Shown here one piece after another: positions 46,335-55,011 of a DNA stretch of 64,000 nucleotides. Made by a program: the position numbers and the translations under genes. The notes under the pieces were generated by a model. That model searched no databases and was not told the origin of the DNA. It saw only the letters and a list, made by a program, of their open reading frames with translations. The DNA comes from Hyphomicrobiales bacterium (GTDB lineage: Bacteria > Pseudomonadota > Alphaproteobacteria > Rhizobiales > Rhizobiaceae), in assembly GCA_900466605.1 (NCBI GenBank), contig UBMU01000008.1:1-64000 (forward strand). Reading direction: 5' to 3'. Each line of letters begins with the position of its first letter. Position 1 is the stretch's first letter.

Positions 46335-47375
46335 TTACCGCTGAACATCCCAATGCAGCGGGAACATTGGATCGAAAACCGTAACGGGGCCGGCACCAGT
46401 TTCGATCTTGGCGGGAAAGCTGACCGGCGCACTGCGTCTGACGAGCGTTATTCTTTCCTCGTTGACAGGAAGACCATACCAGGCAGGTCCATTCAGCGAC
46501 GCGAAGACTTCAAGCTTGTCGAGCGCTTCTTCCTGTTCAAACACGTGCGCAAGGCAGCTCATCGTGTTCATCGAGGTGTAGATGCCGGCACAGCCGCAGG
46601 CACATTCCTTCAGGGGGTCCACATGCGGCGCGGAATCCGTGCCCAGGAAGAAGCGTGGATCGCCGCTCGTTGCGGCGGCGCGCAATGCAAGGCGGTGGTT
46701 CTCGCGCTTGGCGACCGGCAGGCAATAATAATGCGGACGGATTCCGCCGACGAGGATGGCGTTGCGATTGATGATCAAGTGGTGCGTCGTGATCGAGCCT
46801 GCGAGGTTGCTTTTCGCGGACTTGATATAGTCGATGCCGTCCTTCGTGGTGACGTGTTCCATGGTCACCTTCAGCTCGGGCAGCCGCTTGCGCAACGGGT
46901 CGAGCACTGTCTCGATAAACACCGCCTCGCGATCGAAGATATCGACGTCAGGCGTCGTGACCTCGCCGTGGACGCAGAGCGGCAAGCCGATCTTCGCCAT
47001 CCGCTCCAGCACCGGCATCGCCTTTTCGATATCGCGCACGCCGCCATGCGAGTTGGTGGTGGCGCCGGCCGGGTAAAGCTTCACCGCCGTGATCAGCCCG
47101 CTCTTCTTGCCGGCCTCGACATCATCAGGATTCGTCTGCTCCGTCAGATAGAGCGTCATCAGCGGCTGGAACGTGTCGCCCTTCGGCAGGGCGGCCATGA
47201 TGCGGCCGCGATAGGCTTCGGCATCGGCTGTCGTGACCACCGGCGGCACGAGGTTCGGCATGATGATCGCGCGGGCGAAGTCGCGGCTGGTATCGCCGAT
47301 CACACCTTCCAGCATGGCGCCGTCACGCAGGTGCAGGTGCCAATCATCGGGACGACGGATGGTGATCGATTGCAT
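46335..47375 (-). CDS. pyrC: Dihydroorotase
   Basis: 346 aa, typical of the class II (E. coli PyrC-like) enzyme. Metal-binding [10 protein letters not shown], the carbamylated Lys in [18 protein letters not shown] (metal-binding His) and the catalytic Asp in FLGTDSAPH. It closes carbamoyl-aspartate to dihydroorotate in pyrimidine synthesis. GCGGAG precedes the ATG. No aspartate carbamoyltransferase is adjacent; pyrE lies 7 kb downstream on the same strand. Confidence 0.96.
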   Translation of the reverse strand: MQSITIRRPDDWHLHLRDGAMLEGVIGDTSRDFARAIIMPNLVPPVVTTADAEAYRGRIMAALPKGDTFQPLMTLYLTEQTNPDDVEAGKKSGLITAVKLYPAGATTNSHGGVRDIEKAMPVLERMAKIGLPLCVHGEVTTPDVDIFDREAVFIETVLDPLRKRLPELKVTMEHVTTKDGIDYIKSAKSNLAGSITTHHLIINRNAILVGGIRPHYYCLPVAKRENHRLALRAAATSGDPRFFLGTDSAPHVDPLKECACGCAGIYTSMNTMSCLAHVFEQEEALDKLEVFASLNGPAWYGLPVNEERITLVRRSAPVSFPAKIETGAGPVTVFDPMFPLHWDVQR

Positions 47376-47462
47376 GCGCTGAAACTCCGCGGGCTGGCCT
47401 ATAAGGTTCAGCCCTGCGCATTATCACCCCAACGCCGGGGATGGCAAACACTTTGCCCGTTT

Positions 47463-47810
47463 TCAGGATGGTATGCCGTACTGGTTTGGACCTGCCGTGC
47501 CGCGCGTGAGATACCAGACGAGAAGCACGATCCAGCCGACAAGCGGGATCAGGCCGACGAGAAGCCACCAGCCGGAGCGATCGATATCGTGCAGGCGACG
47601 AACCGCCACGCCCAGGCCGGGAAGCAGCACAACAAGACCGTAGATGGCGCCAAGTATCTCGTAGCCGAAGAGCGCTTTGTCGAGAAAGGCAAGGATCAGC
47701 GAGGCGATGACATTAAAGAGTGCGAACCACCAGAATTCCGGCCGTCCGGCACGGCCGCTGAAAACGGCATACTTAGAGAAGACTGACGAGACTGCCTCTG
47801 TGAAGCTCAT
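47463..47810 (-). CDS. DUF805 small membrane protein
   Basis: 115 aa from ATG 47810, preceded by GGAGGGAGAACGC. Four hydrophobic helices with DUF805 features: SGRAGRPEFWWFALFNVIASLIL near the start, then AVRRLHDIDRSGWW and PLVGWIVLLVWYLTRGT. The family is widespread, inner-membrane and uncharacterised. It lies 118 bases beyond the frcK stop and 87 bases before the pyrC start on the same strand. Confidence 0.87.
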   Translation of the reverse strand: MSFTEAVSSVFSKYAVFSGRAGRPEFWWFALFNVIASLILAFLDKALFGYEILGAIYGLVVLLPGLGVAVRRLHDIDRSGWWLLVGLIPLVGWIVLLVWYLTRGTAGPNQYGIPS

Positions 47811-47928
47811 GCGTTCTCCCTCCATGCCAAAACGTTCCGCCGACAAAGCAGAAGTTGCATAAGGATGAACCTGCAACGATTCCTCTGGCCCTGCAAGGTC
47901 TGCGCTTCAGTCTTGAGCGCAGACAGCC

Positions 47929-48555
47929 TCAGGCTGTTTCGAGCGTGACATCCGCCCTGCGGCGATTGCCGAGGATCAAGCGACCATTGGGCAGATCGTT
48001 GCCGTAGACCTTCGCACTCGCTTCCTCTTCGCTGAGCTTGTAGCCACGCCAGCGCTCCCACAGCCGCTCTTCGAGCACCTCGATCGGCGGCGCAAGCATG
48101 ACCGAGTAGTCGAAGATGCCCTCGAGTTCGGCCCACTTGCCCAGGCTGAAGAGCAGATAGTTGCCCTCGACGATGATGAAACGATGCACCGGCGATACAA
48201 CGCGCGCCGAAGCGATGGCAAGCTCGCGCGATCGATCGAAGACCGGAATCAGTACTTCCTGATCCGCTGGGCGAACGGCCCGAACAATGTCGAGAAAGCC
48301 GCGGACGTCGAAGGTCTCCGGGATACCCTTACGCGCCAGAAGGCCTCGCTCGATGAGAATGGCGTTATCCATATGGAAGCCATCCATGGGCAGAACCTCG
48401 GCCGTTTCTCCCCTCGCCTTGAGGGCATCGGCGAGGTTGTCCGCCATGGTGGACTTGCCAGCGCCGGGCGGGCCGGCGATGGCAATCAGGAAGCGCTTCA
48501 CATCGCCGGCGCGGCCAATGACATCGCCGGCGATCTCGTCAATCGTTGCGCTCAT
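47929..48555 (-). CDS. frcK: FrcK, P-loop kinase-like protein of the fructose transport locus
   Basis: 208 aa. P-loop GPPGAGKSTMADNLADAL and a uridine kinase/pantothenate kinase-like core (LPMDGFHMDN, VEGNYLLF). Its start overlaps the frcA stop (ATGA). In Sinorhizobium the fifth gene of this locus is frcK, a predicted kinase; its substrate has not been clearly settled. It may phosphorylate an incoming sugar or nucleoside. Last gene of the frcBCAK operon. Confidence 0.88.
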   Translation of the reverse strand: MSATIDEIAGDVIGRAGDVKRFLIAIAGPPGAGKSTMADNLADALKARGETAEVLPMDGFHMDNAILIERGLLARKGIPETFDVRGFLDIVRAVRPADQEVLIPVFDRSRELAIASARVVSPVHRFIIVEGNYLLFSLGKWAELEGIFDYSVMLAPPIEVLEERLWERWRGYKLSEEEASAKVYGNDLPNGRLILGNRRRADVTLETA

Positions 48556-49334
48556 GCAGCGACCGGCTCCGTCGGGGCGGCCTTGGCGCCAGTCATGAAG
48601 GCAACGGCATCAGACATCGTGTATTCCTTCGGATTGATAACCGTGAGGCGACGACCGAGGCGATGGATGTGGATCCGGTCGGCGACTTCGAAGACGTGCG
48701 GCATGTTGTGCGAGATCAGAACGATCGGCAAGCCGCGCGAGCGTACGTCCAGGATCAGCTCCAAGACCTTGCGGCTTTCCTTGACACCAAGGGCGGCCGT
48801 CGGTTCGTCCATGATGACGACCTTTGAGCCGAAGGCGGCAGCGCGCGCCACCGCCACACCCTGCCGCTGACCGCCGGAAAGCGTTTCCACCGCCTGGTTG
48901 ATATTCTGGATGGTCATCAGGCCGAGCTCAGAGAGCTTGGTGCGCGCACGATTCTCCATCTCGGGACGATCGAGCATACGAAACCAGCTGCCGAGGATGC
49001 CCGGCCGACGGATCTCCCGGCCGAGGAACATATTATCGGCGATCGAAAGCGCCGGCGAGAGCGCCAGGTTCTGGTAGACCGTCTCGATACCGGCATCGCG
49101 TGCCTCCATCGGAGACTTGAAATGCACGGTCTTGCCTTCCAGCTTGATCTCACCGTCATCAGGGGCGATGGCGCCGGAGATCGCCTTGATGAGCGAGGAC
49201 TTGCCGGCCCCGTTGTCCCCGATCACCGCGAGGATTTCGCCGGGATAGAGGTCGAAATCGGCATTGTCGAGTGCGGTAACGCGTCCATAGCGCTTGACCA
49301 GACCACGTGCTGAGAGAAGAGGTTCGTTCGCCAT
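48552..49334 (-). CDS. frcA: Fructose/mannose/ribose ABC transporter ATP-binding protein
   Basis: 260 aa with a single nucleotide-binding domain, in contrast to the double RbsA-type protein of the fucose-type locus. Walker A GDNGAGKSS, signature ETLSGGQRQGVAVARA, Walker B VVIMDEPTAALG and H-loop VLISHNMPHV. One base separates it from the frcC stop and it overlaps frcK by 4 bases. Energises sugar import at the inner membrane. Confidence 0.93.
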   Translation of the reverse strand: MANEPLLSARGLVKRYGRVTALDNADFDLYPGEILAVIGDNGAGKSSLIKAISGAIAPDDGEIKLEGKTVHFKSPMEARDAGIETVYQNLALSPALSIADNMFLGREIRRPGILGSWFRMLDRPEMENRARTKLSELGLMTIQNINQAVETLSGGQRQGVAVARAAAFGSKVVIMDEPTAALGVKESRKVLELILDVRSRGLPIVLISHNMPHVFEVADRIHIHRLGRRLTVINPKEYTMSDAVAFMTGAKAAPTEPVAA

Positions 49335-49335
49335 A

Positions 49336-50400
49336 TTACACCGACACCTTTCTGATCCACTGGTCGATTGCGACTGCGGCAATGATGAGCACGCCAGTGA
49401 GCAACACCTTCCACTGCGGATCGGCGCCGAGCATGTTGAGGCCCATCGAGACCACTCCGACGATCATCGCGCCGAACAGCGTGCCGAGAATCGAGCCACG
49501 GCCGCCAAAGAGCGAGATGCCGCCGATCACGGTCGCCGTAATGGCCTGCAGGTTATAGTCCGTCACCGCGGATGAGGGAGAGATCGAACCGTTGCGGCCG
49601 ATGGAGACCCAGGCTGCGAAGGCGGCAATGACGCCCGAAACAGTGTAAACCGTGAGCAGGACGCTCTTGGTCTGGATACCGGAGAGCTTCGCCGCTTCCG
49701 GATCGTCGCCGACGGCATAGACGTGGCGGCCCCAGGCGGTGTGATTGAGGATATACCAGAGCGCAAGGACGAGCAGCACCATGGCAATGACGCCGAGCGT
49801 CAGAACGGCGTTGCCGAGCTTGAAGCTGATCGCAAAGAAATGCAGCAACGGCGCCTGCGCGTCTACATCGGTGTCGCGGATCGTTTCGTTGGCGGAATAG
49901 ATGAAGTTCGTGGCCATGACGATGTTCCACGTCCCGAGCGTCACGATGAACGGCGGCAGCTTCATGAAGGCGACGAGGAAGCCGTTCAGAAGACCGCAAA
50001 GGCCACCCGCCAGCATGCCGGCAAGCACGGCGATCGGCGTTGGAATGCCATAGGTGACGGCAACGTTGCCCATGATGACGGCCGAAATGACCATGATGAC
50101 GCCGATCGACAGATCGATGCCGGCAGTCAGGATAACCAGCGTCTGCGCGGCACCGAGGATACCGACGATGGCGATCTGCTGGAGAATGAGCGTCAGCGTG
50201 TAGGACGAGAAGAACCGCCCGCCGATCGCGATGCCAAAAATGATGATCGACAGCACCAGCACGATCAGCGGCACAGCGGCCGGGGTCGAATGCAGGAAGT
50301 GCTGCGCACGTTTCACAAATGGTACGCTTTGATGATCAAACGACGCGACATTCTTGTCGCTGCCGTCAAGCACTCGTTCGAATTCCTGTGCTCCGGTCAT
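49336..50400 (-). CDS. frcC: Fructose/mannose/ribose ABC transporter permease
   Basis: 354 aa, with about 8-10 helices and the family motif AAQTLVILTAGIDLSIGVI. The N-terminal 50 residues (EFERVLDGSDKNVASFDHQ) form a cytoplasmic extension typical of FrcC. GGAGGAGGAACA precedes the ATG. Membrane channel for the sugars carried by FrcB; follows frcB by 156 bases with a hairpin between. Confidence 0.93.
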   Translation of the reverse strand: MTGAQEFERVLDGSDKNVASFDHQSVPFVKRAQHFLHSTPAAVPLIVLVLSIIIFGIAIGGRFFSSYTLTLILQQIAIVGILGAAQTLVILTAGIDLSIGVIMVISAVIMGNVAVTYGIPTPIAVLAGMLAGGLCGLLNGFLVAFMKLPPFIVTLGTWNIVMATNFIYSANETIRDTDVDAQAPLLHFFAISFKLGNAVLTLGVIAMVLLVLALWYILNHTAWGRHVYAVGDDPEAAKLSGIQTKSVLLTVYTVSGVIAAFAAWVSIGRNGSISPSSAVTDYNLQAITATVIGGISLFGGRGSILGTLFGAMIVGVVSMGLNMLGADPQWKVLLTGVLIIAAVAIDQWIRKVSV

Positions 50401-50508
50401 TGTTCCTCCTCCGCTTTCGCGCCAAACCGCGCGCGGAAGCCCTGCCCCATTTTATCGTTCCGGCCTTCGTTCGCCGGCTCTCGAGACAGCAGCCATGGTC
50501 AGTCGAAA

Positions 50509-50534
50509 CCGGCCGAGGATCAAGCCCCGGCCGG
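50509..50534 (-). terminator. Hairpin between frcB and frcC
   Basis: CCGGCCG (50509-50515) and CGGCCGG (50528-50534) with a 12-base loop; TTTC follows on the minus strand. Like the hairpins after the other two binding-protein genes, it may reduce transport-gene expression relative to frcB. Confidence 0.45.
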
Positions 50535-50556
50535 CGCTAAGTTTATGTTGCGGGAT

Positions 50557-51582
50557 TTAGCCCCAGCACTTGTCGGTGCCTTCCTTGGTGTCGATCGACT
50601 TGACGCCGGAGACCGGCTTGTCGGTGACGAGCGATACACCTGTATCGAAGAAGGACTTGCCTTCAGTCGGCTTCGGCTTTTCGCCACCATCGGCGAACTT
50701 CTTGATCGCCTCGATGCCGAGCGAAGCCATCAGCAGCGGATACTGCTGCGAGGTGGCGCCGATCACGCCGTCCTTGACGGACTGGACGCCAGGGCAACCG
50801 CCGTCAACCGAAACGATCAGGACGTTCTTTTCCATGCCAACAGCCTTGAGGGCCTGGTAGGCGCCGACAGCAGCCGGCTCGTTGATCGTGTGAATGACGT
50901 TGATGCTCGGATCCTTCTGCAGAAGGTTTTCCATGGCCTTGCGGCCGCCTTCTTCGTTGCCGTTCGTCACGTCGTGACCGACGATACGCGGATCGTCTTC
51001 GTCACCGATCTTGTTCGGATCCTTGGTGTCGATGCCGAAGCCCATCATGAAGCCCTGGTCGCGCAGGACGTCGACGGTCGGCTGCGACGGCGTCAGGTCG
51101 AGGAAGCCGACCTTGGCATCTTTTGCCTTGTCACCGAGGGTTTCCTTGGCCCACTGGCCGATCAGCTTGCCTGCGAGCAGGTTGTCGGTTGCAAACGTTG
51201 CGTCGGCGGAGTCAGCCGGATCAAGCGGGGTGTCGAGAGCAATCACCAGGAGGCCGGCATCGCGGGCCTTCTTGACCGACGGAACGATACCCTTCGTATC
51301 GGATGCCGTGATCAGGATGCCCTTCGCGCCGTCGGCGATGCAGCTTTCGATCGCGGCAACCTGGCTTTCGCTGTCGCCATCGATCTTGCCGGCGTAGGAC
51401 TTGAGCGTCACGCCCAGTTCCTTGGCCTTGGCCGTCGCGCCTTCCTTCATCTTGACGAAGAATGGGTTGGTGTCGGTCTTGGTGATAAGGCAGGCGGAAA
51501 CATCCGCAGCCATTGCCGGCGCCGAGAAGGCGACACCGAGAGCAAGCGCGCCAAGCGCGGCGGAAAGCACTGATTTCTTCAT
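50557..51582 (-). CDS. frcB: Fructose/mannose/ribose ABC transporter periplasmic binding protein
   Basis: 341 aa with a Sec signal peptide ending at PAMA (about residue 25). Type 1 periplasmic binding fold: [69 protein letters not shown] and [15 protein letters not shown]. The match to rhizobial FrcB, together with the frcC, frcA, frcK and divergent frcR order, identifies the locus. GGGAGGAGTAA precedes the ATG. First gene of the operon. Confidence 0.93.
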   Translation of the reverse strand: MKKSVLSAALGALALGVAFSAPAMAADVSACLITKTDTNPFFVKMKEGATAKAKELGVTLKSYAGKIDGDSESQVAAIESCIADGAKGILITASDTKGIVPSVKKARDAGLLVIALDTPLDPADSADATFATDNLLAGKLIGQWAKETLGDKAKDAKVGFLDLTPSQPTVDVLRDQGFMMGFGIDTKDPNKIGDEDDPRIVGHDVTNGNEEGGRKAMENLLQKDPSINVIHTINEPAAVGAYQALKAVGMEKNVLIVSVDGGCPGVQSVKDGVIGATSQQYPLLMASLGIEAIKKFADGGEKPKPTEGKSFFDTGVSLVTDKPVSGVKSIDTKEGTDKCWG

Positions 51583-51815
51583 TTACTCCTCCCAGAGTTT
51601 AGCCGATCCGCCCCCTGGCGGTATCGGAATTGACAGGCACGAGAACCGCTGCAGTCTCGCCGGCGGCCTCCACCAAGCCGTTCCGTGCCGTTTGACGAGG
51701 GCAATTAAGAGCGAAAGAAATTGCGTTGTCAATAAATAAATCCAATTGAATTATTAATTCCGTATGGCATGCTTCATGAAAATAGCGCATAGGCCAAGAG
51801 ACGGGAGGAGTGGCT
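51583..51815. promoter_or_regulatory. frcB / frcR divergent regulatory region
   Basis: 233 bases between divergent starts, likely holding both promoters and the FrcR site. An AT-rich imperfect dyad, AATAAATCCAATTGAATTATT broken at its centre by CAATTG, lies near 51731-51755 and is the best operator candidate. Both ends have strong GGGAGGAG ribosome sites. Confidence 0.45.
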
Positions 51816-53063
51816 ATGTCGTCTTTGGACGGTCCGGTGCAAACACCGGCCCAACCGCCTATTTTGAGTCCAGCCGGAGGTGCGAACCAGATTAGGGTAC
51901 GCGCCTATAACGAGCGGCTTGTGCTATCGCTGGTGCGCCTCTACGGCTCCCAGTCAAAGGCCGATATCGCACGCCGAACAGGTCTTTCGGCGCAGACGGT
52001 TTCCGTCATCATGCGGGCGCTGGAAAAGGAGGGGTTGCTCTCTCGCGGCGAACCTGTGCGCGGCCGTGTCGGCCAGCCGTCCATTCCGATGCGCCTCAAC
52101 CCCGACGCCGTTTACTCGTTTGGCGTGAAGATGGGCCGGCGCAGTGCCGACCTGGTGCTGATGGATTTCCTGGGCAATATCCGCCTGCAGCTTCACCAGA
52201 CCTATGCCTATCCGCTTCCGCAGGTTTTCCTGGATTTCATCACTTCAGGCATCCGCGAGCTTGAAAGCCTGCTCGACGAGAAGCAGCGCAGCCGCATCGC
52301 CGGCATCGGCATAGCTGCCCCCTTCGAACTCTGGAACTGGGAAGAGGAAGTTGGTTCGCCGAAGGGCGCCATGGATGTCTGGCGCGATTTCGATCTCCAC
52401 GCGGAGATTGCCGCCCGCGTTCCCTACCCTGTCTATTTACAGAATGACGCGACAAGCGCTTGCGGCGCCGAACTCGTGTTCGGCATTGGGCCATCCTACC
52501 CGGATTTCGTCTATTTCTTCATCGGTTCCTTCATCGGCGGCGGTATCGTTCTCAATTCGGCGATCTTTTCCGGTCGCACGGGCACCGCCGGCGCCATCGG
52601 CCCGCTTCCCGTCCGAGGCAAGAACGGCGAAACGCTGCAGTTGCTGGAAGTTGCGTCGATTTTCGTTCTTGAGAACATGCTGCGCGAGCGCGGCATCGAT
52701 CCGCAGCCGCTCTGGTATTCGGCCGACGACTGGATCGACTTCGGTGAGCCTCTCGAGACGTGGATCCAGGACACCGCCAAAGCGCTTGCCCAGGCAATCG
52801 TCGCCGCGGCATCGATCATCGACTTCAGTGCGGCCGTCATCGACGGCGGCTTTCCCGGATGGGTACGGGAACGCATCGTGCAAGCGACGATCCGCGAGGC
52901 GGATCTGCTCGACCTTCAGGGCGTTGTCATGCCCGATATTATCGAGGGCGCGGTTGGCGCCCATGCGCGCGCCATCGGCGGCGCCAGCCTGCCCATCTTC
53001 GCGCGCTATCTCACGGATCAGAACGTTCTATTCAAGGAGGTCGAATATGCTGAAGGGACTTAA
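51816..53063 (+). CDS. frcR: ROK-family transcriptional regulator of the frc locus
   Basis: 415 aa from ATG 51816 (GGGAGGAG upstream; GTG 51810 is the alternative). An N-terminal winged HTH (KADIARRTGLSAQTVSVIMRALEKEGLL) is joined to a ROK domain (GIGIAAPFELW, LQNDATSACGAE, FFIGSFIGGGIVL). The Cys-rich zinc motif of many ROK proteins is absent. Divergent from frcB, as in the known rhizobial frc locus, so it should control frcBCAK in response to a sugar. Its end overlaps the following mutarotase gene by 17 bases. Confidence 0.9.
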   Translation: MSSLDGPVQTPAQPPILSPAGGANQIRVRAYNERLVLSLVRLYGSQSKADIARRTGLSAQTVSVIMRALEKEGLLSRGEPVRGRVGQPSIPMRLNPDAVYSFGVKMGRRSADLVLMDFLGNIRLQLHQTYAYPLPQVFLDFITSGIRELESLLDEKQRSRIAGIGIAAPFELWNWEEEVGSPKGAMDVWRDFDLHAEIAARVPYPVYLQNDATSACGAELVFGIGPSYPDFVYFFIGSFIGGGIVLNSAIFSGRTGTAGAIGPLPVRGKNGETLQLLEVASIFVLENMLRERGIDPQPLWYSADDWIDFGEPLETWIQDTAKALAQAIVAAASIIDFSAAVIDGGFPGWVRERIVQATIREADLLDLQGVVMPDIIEGAVGAHARAIGGASLPIFARYLTDQNVLFKEVEYAEGT

Positions 53064-53529
53064 TCCGCTTCTGAGCCCTGAGTTGCTTTCGACGCTGCGT
53101 GCCATGGGGCATGGTGACGAGATTGCCATCGTCGACGGCAACTACCCCGGTGTCGAGCATGCGCGGCGGCTGATCCGCCTCGATGGCCATGGCATCGTGC
53201 CCGTTCTCGACGCCGTCTTGAGCGTCCTGCCGATCGACGATTTCGTGCCGGACGCAATCTTCCGCTCGACCGTCAAGACCGAGCGCGACAAACTTGATCC
53301 TGTGCATGAGGAGATGGTCGACTGCTGCGCCCGTCACGAGCCGCACCGACAAGTGGTGCCGCTCGTCGGTGCCGACTTCTACAATCGCGTGCGCGCCGCC
53401 CATGTCGTGATCCAGACCAGCGAACCACGGCTTTATGCCAACATCATCCTGCGCAAGGGTGTCATCTACCCGGAGCAGGTGGGCGACCACGCCGTTGAGA
53501 AGGCAGAGGTCGACCCCTTTACCTATTGA
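53047..53529 (+). CDS. FucU/RbsD-family mutarotase, second copy
   Basis: 160 aa. Same plan as the fucU product at 16522: MLKGLNPLLSPELLSTLRAMGHGDEIAIVDGNYPG at the N-terminus (catalytic-type His in MGHGD) and VGADFYNRVRAAHVVIQTSEPRLYANIILRKG at the end. It should speed anomer exchange of a sugar brought in by Frc, perhaps ribose or fructose. AAGGAGGTCGAAT, inside the end of frcR, drives its translation, so it is co-expressed with the regulator rather than with the transporter. Confidence 0.87.
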   Translation: MLKGLNPLLSPELLSTLRAMGHGDEIAIVDGNYPGVEHARRLIRLDGHGIVPVLDAVLSVLPIDDFVPDAIFRSTVKTERDKLDPVHEEMVDCCARHEPHRQVVPLVGADFYNRVRAAHVVIQTSEPRLYANIILRKGVIYPEQVGDHAVEKAEVDPFTY

Positions 53530-53532
53530 GCG

Positions 53533-54570
53533 TCAGATCTCGCCCGCCAAGGGCCCCCAGACATCCGTCAATGCAAAGCCGCCCGGATGCGGGTCGAAGG
53601 GGTCGAGCGCGACCTGCGAAAGACCGAAGGTGAAACCGCGCCCGGCGATCGTCGGGATAATGGCGGTACGGCCGGCGACTTCGGTTTCCGCCAACAGACC
53701 GACCTCGAACTCCGAACCGATGATCGAGCGCGACTTGAAGATGTCGCCGACCTTTGCCTCGCCACGCGCATGCCGCGCCGCGAGGTTGGCGGAATTGCCC
53801 GTGCCGCAGGGCGAGCGATCGGCACGGCCCGGCCACATGGTGGTGCAGGTGCGAACGGTGCCGTCCGCCTCGAGGTCGCGGAACATGACGTAGGCAACGC
53901 CCGAGATCGCTGGAATTTCCGGATGAACAACCTCGATGCTGCGGTTGATCAGCTCCTTCAGCACCATGCCGGCCTGCACGAGCGCAGCAGCGTTGGCCTT
54001 CTCGATTGTCAGGTTGATCTGTCCGACATCGACCAGCGCATAGAAGATGCCGCCATAGCAAAGATCGACCGTGATCTTGCCCCAGTTTGGCGCGTCGATC
54101 TCCACGTCCAGTTCATGCACGAAGGACGGCACCATCGTGAGCTTGACCTTCTCGCAACGTCCCTCGCGGCAGGTCGCCGTTGCCTTGACGAGGCCGGCTG
54201 CCGTTTCCAGCGTGACGATGGTTTCCGGCTCCTTCATCTCGACGATGCCGGATTCCAGCAAGGCCGTCGTGACGCAGATCGAGTTCGAGCCTGAGCTTGC
54301 ATGTGCTTGATCGGGTTGCAGGACGATGAAAGCCGCATCGGCATCCGGATGCTTCGGCGGCAGCAGCAGATTGACGGAGCCAATCGGTGCGCCGCGCGGT
54401 TCGAGGCAGAGAAAGCGGCGGAGCTCCTGGCCCTTCGGATCGGTGTTCAGCCAATTGAGCTGGTCAGCGACGGTATTGCCGGGGATCTTTGGCACGCCAC
54501 CAATCGCGACCTTGCCGATTTCACCCTCGGCGTGAACATCCAGAAGCTGGATCGTACGCTTCCATCTCAT
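53533..54570 (-). CDS. Proline racemase-superfamily enzyme (hydroxyproline epimerase/dehydratase type), Ser/Cys active site
   Basis: 345 aa, normal for the superfamily. The two halves each give one catalytic residue. The second is the usual Cys in RADRSPCGTGNSAN. At the first position, where proline racemase and 4-hydroxyproline 2-epimerase have Cys, this protein has Ser (AHASSGSNSIC). In the family Ser/Cys enzymes include hydroxyproline epimerases with altered activity and relatives of trans-3-hydroxyproline dehydratase, so a plain epimerase call is unsafe. GAGGAGTTGACTG precedes the ATG. Single gene, convergent with the mutarotase gene (3 bases between stops); a palindrome lies upstream. 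Confidence 0.82.
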   Translation of the reverse strand: MRWKRTIQLLDVHAEGEIGKVAIGGVPKIPGNTVADQLNWLNTDPKGQELRRFLCLEPRGAPIGSVNLLLPPKHPDADAAFIVLQPDQAHASSGSNSICVTTALLESGIVEMKEPETIVTLETAAGLVKATATCREGRCEKVKLTMVPSFVHELDVEIDAPNWGKITVDLCYGGIFYALVDVGQINLTIEKANAAALVQAGMVLKELINRSIEVVHPEIPAISGVAYVMFRDLEADGTVRTCTTMWPGRADRSPCGTGNSANLAARHARGEAKVGDIFKSRSIIGSEFEVGLLAETEVAGRTAIIPTIAGRGFTFGLSQVALDPFDPHPGGFALTDVWGPLAGEI

Positions 54571-54732
54571 CAGTCAACTCCTCTCAAGCGTGCGCAAGTA
54601 TTCCATCCGGCGATATCTCAAAGCCAGGAATGGGCCGCCACAACGACATTCACCCTGCAGCCAATGCGCTTCATCAGGATCCCGCCTGCTGCGTATGGCG
54701 CCAGAGATGCTTCGTAGTACGGCTCGTCGACT

Positions 54733-54746
54733 TCTGATATATCAGA
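54733..54746. promoter_or_regulatory. Perfect palindrome TCTGATATATCAGA
   Basis: A 14-bp perfect palindrome about 165 bases upstream of the proline racemase-family gene. It resembles operator half-sites used by GntR/FadR-type regulators (inference). Confidence 0.4.
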
Positions 54747-54890
54747 TAGCCGTCGATTGCCTACGGTAATTTTTCGCTGGCAACCACTTGCGGCGTCGTT
54801 TTTGCGGCAGGTGGGACAGTGTACCGCGGCGTCAGGTCACCCGCCAACGTCGCGTGTTCATCCATGCAATTCATTTGTGGGGGGAGGCTG

Positions 54891-55011
54891 AAATAGAAAA
54901 GAGCCCGATGCGGGAGGAGGTGCATCGGGCTCTTGATCCTGACTGACAACTGGGAGGAGGAGTGTTGTCAGTCCGATGAAGGAGCGCTGGGAGGAGGAGT
55001 GCGCTGCCTTC
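54891..55011 (-). ncRNA. Three-hairpin sRNA with CCUCCUCCC loops (cuckoo / alpha-r14-like)
   Basis: On the minus strand three stem-loops follow each other, each with CCTCCTCCC in the loop. Hairpin A (55011-54978): GAAGG-G-AGCGC-type stem with one bulge. Hairpin B (54973-54941): perfect 10-bp GACTGACAAC / GTTGTCAGTC. Hairpin C (54932-54901): perfect 11-bp GAGCCCGATGC / GCATCGGGCTC, followed by TTTTCTATTT, so it is also a Rho-independent terminator and sets the strand. Loop motif, length near 120 bases and terminator match the alphaproteobacterial cuckoo (CcsR) and rhizobial alpha-r14 sRNAs, whose anti-Shine-Dalgarno loops can pair with ribosome binding sites. The 5' end is not fixed by the sequence. 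Confidence 0.8.

Noticed and set aside
46314..47786. Plus-strand open frame of 490 codons
   Set aside because: Antisense shadow of pyrC and the DUF805 gene.
49723..51573. Plus-strand open frame of 616 codons
   Set aside because: Antisense shadow of frcC and frcB; no recognisable domain and no ribosome site.
54901..55011. Plus-strand reading of the hairpins as repeated Shine-Dalgarno sites (GGGAGGAGG three times)
   Set aside because: No start codon with a coding frame follows any of the three, and only the minus strand has a T-run after the last hairpin.
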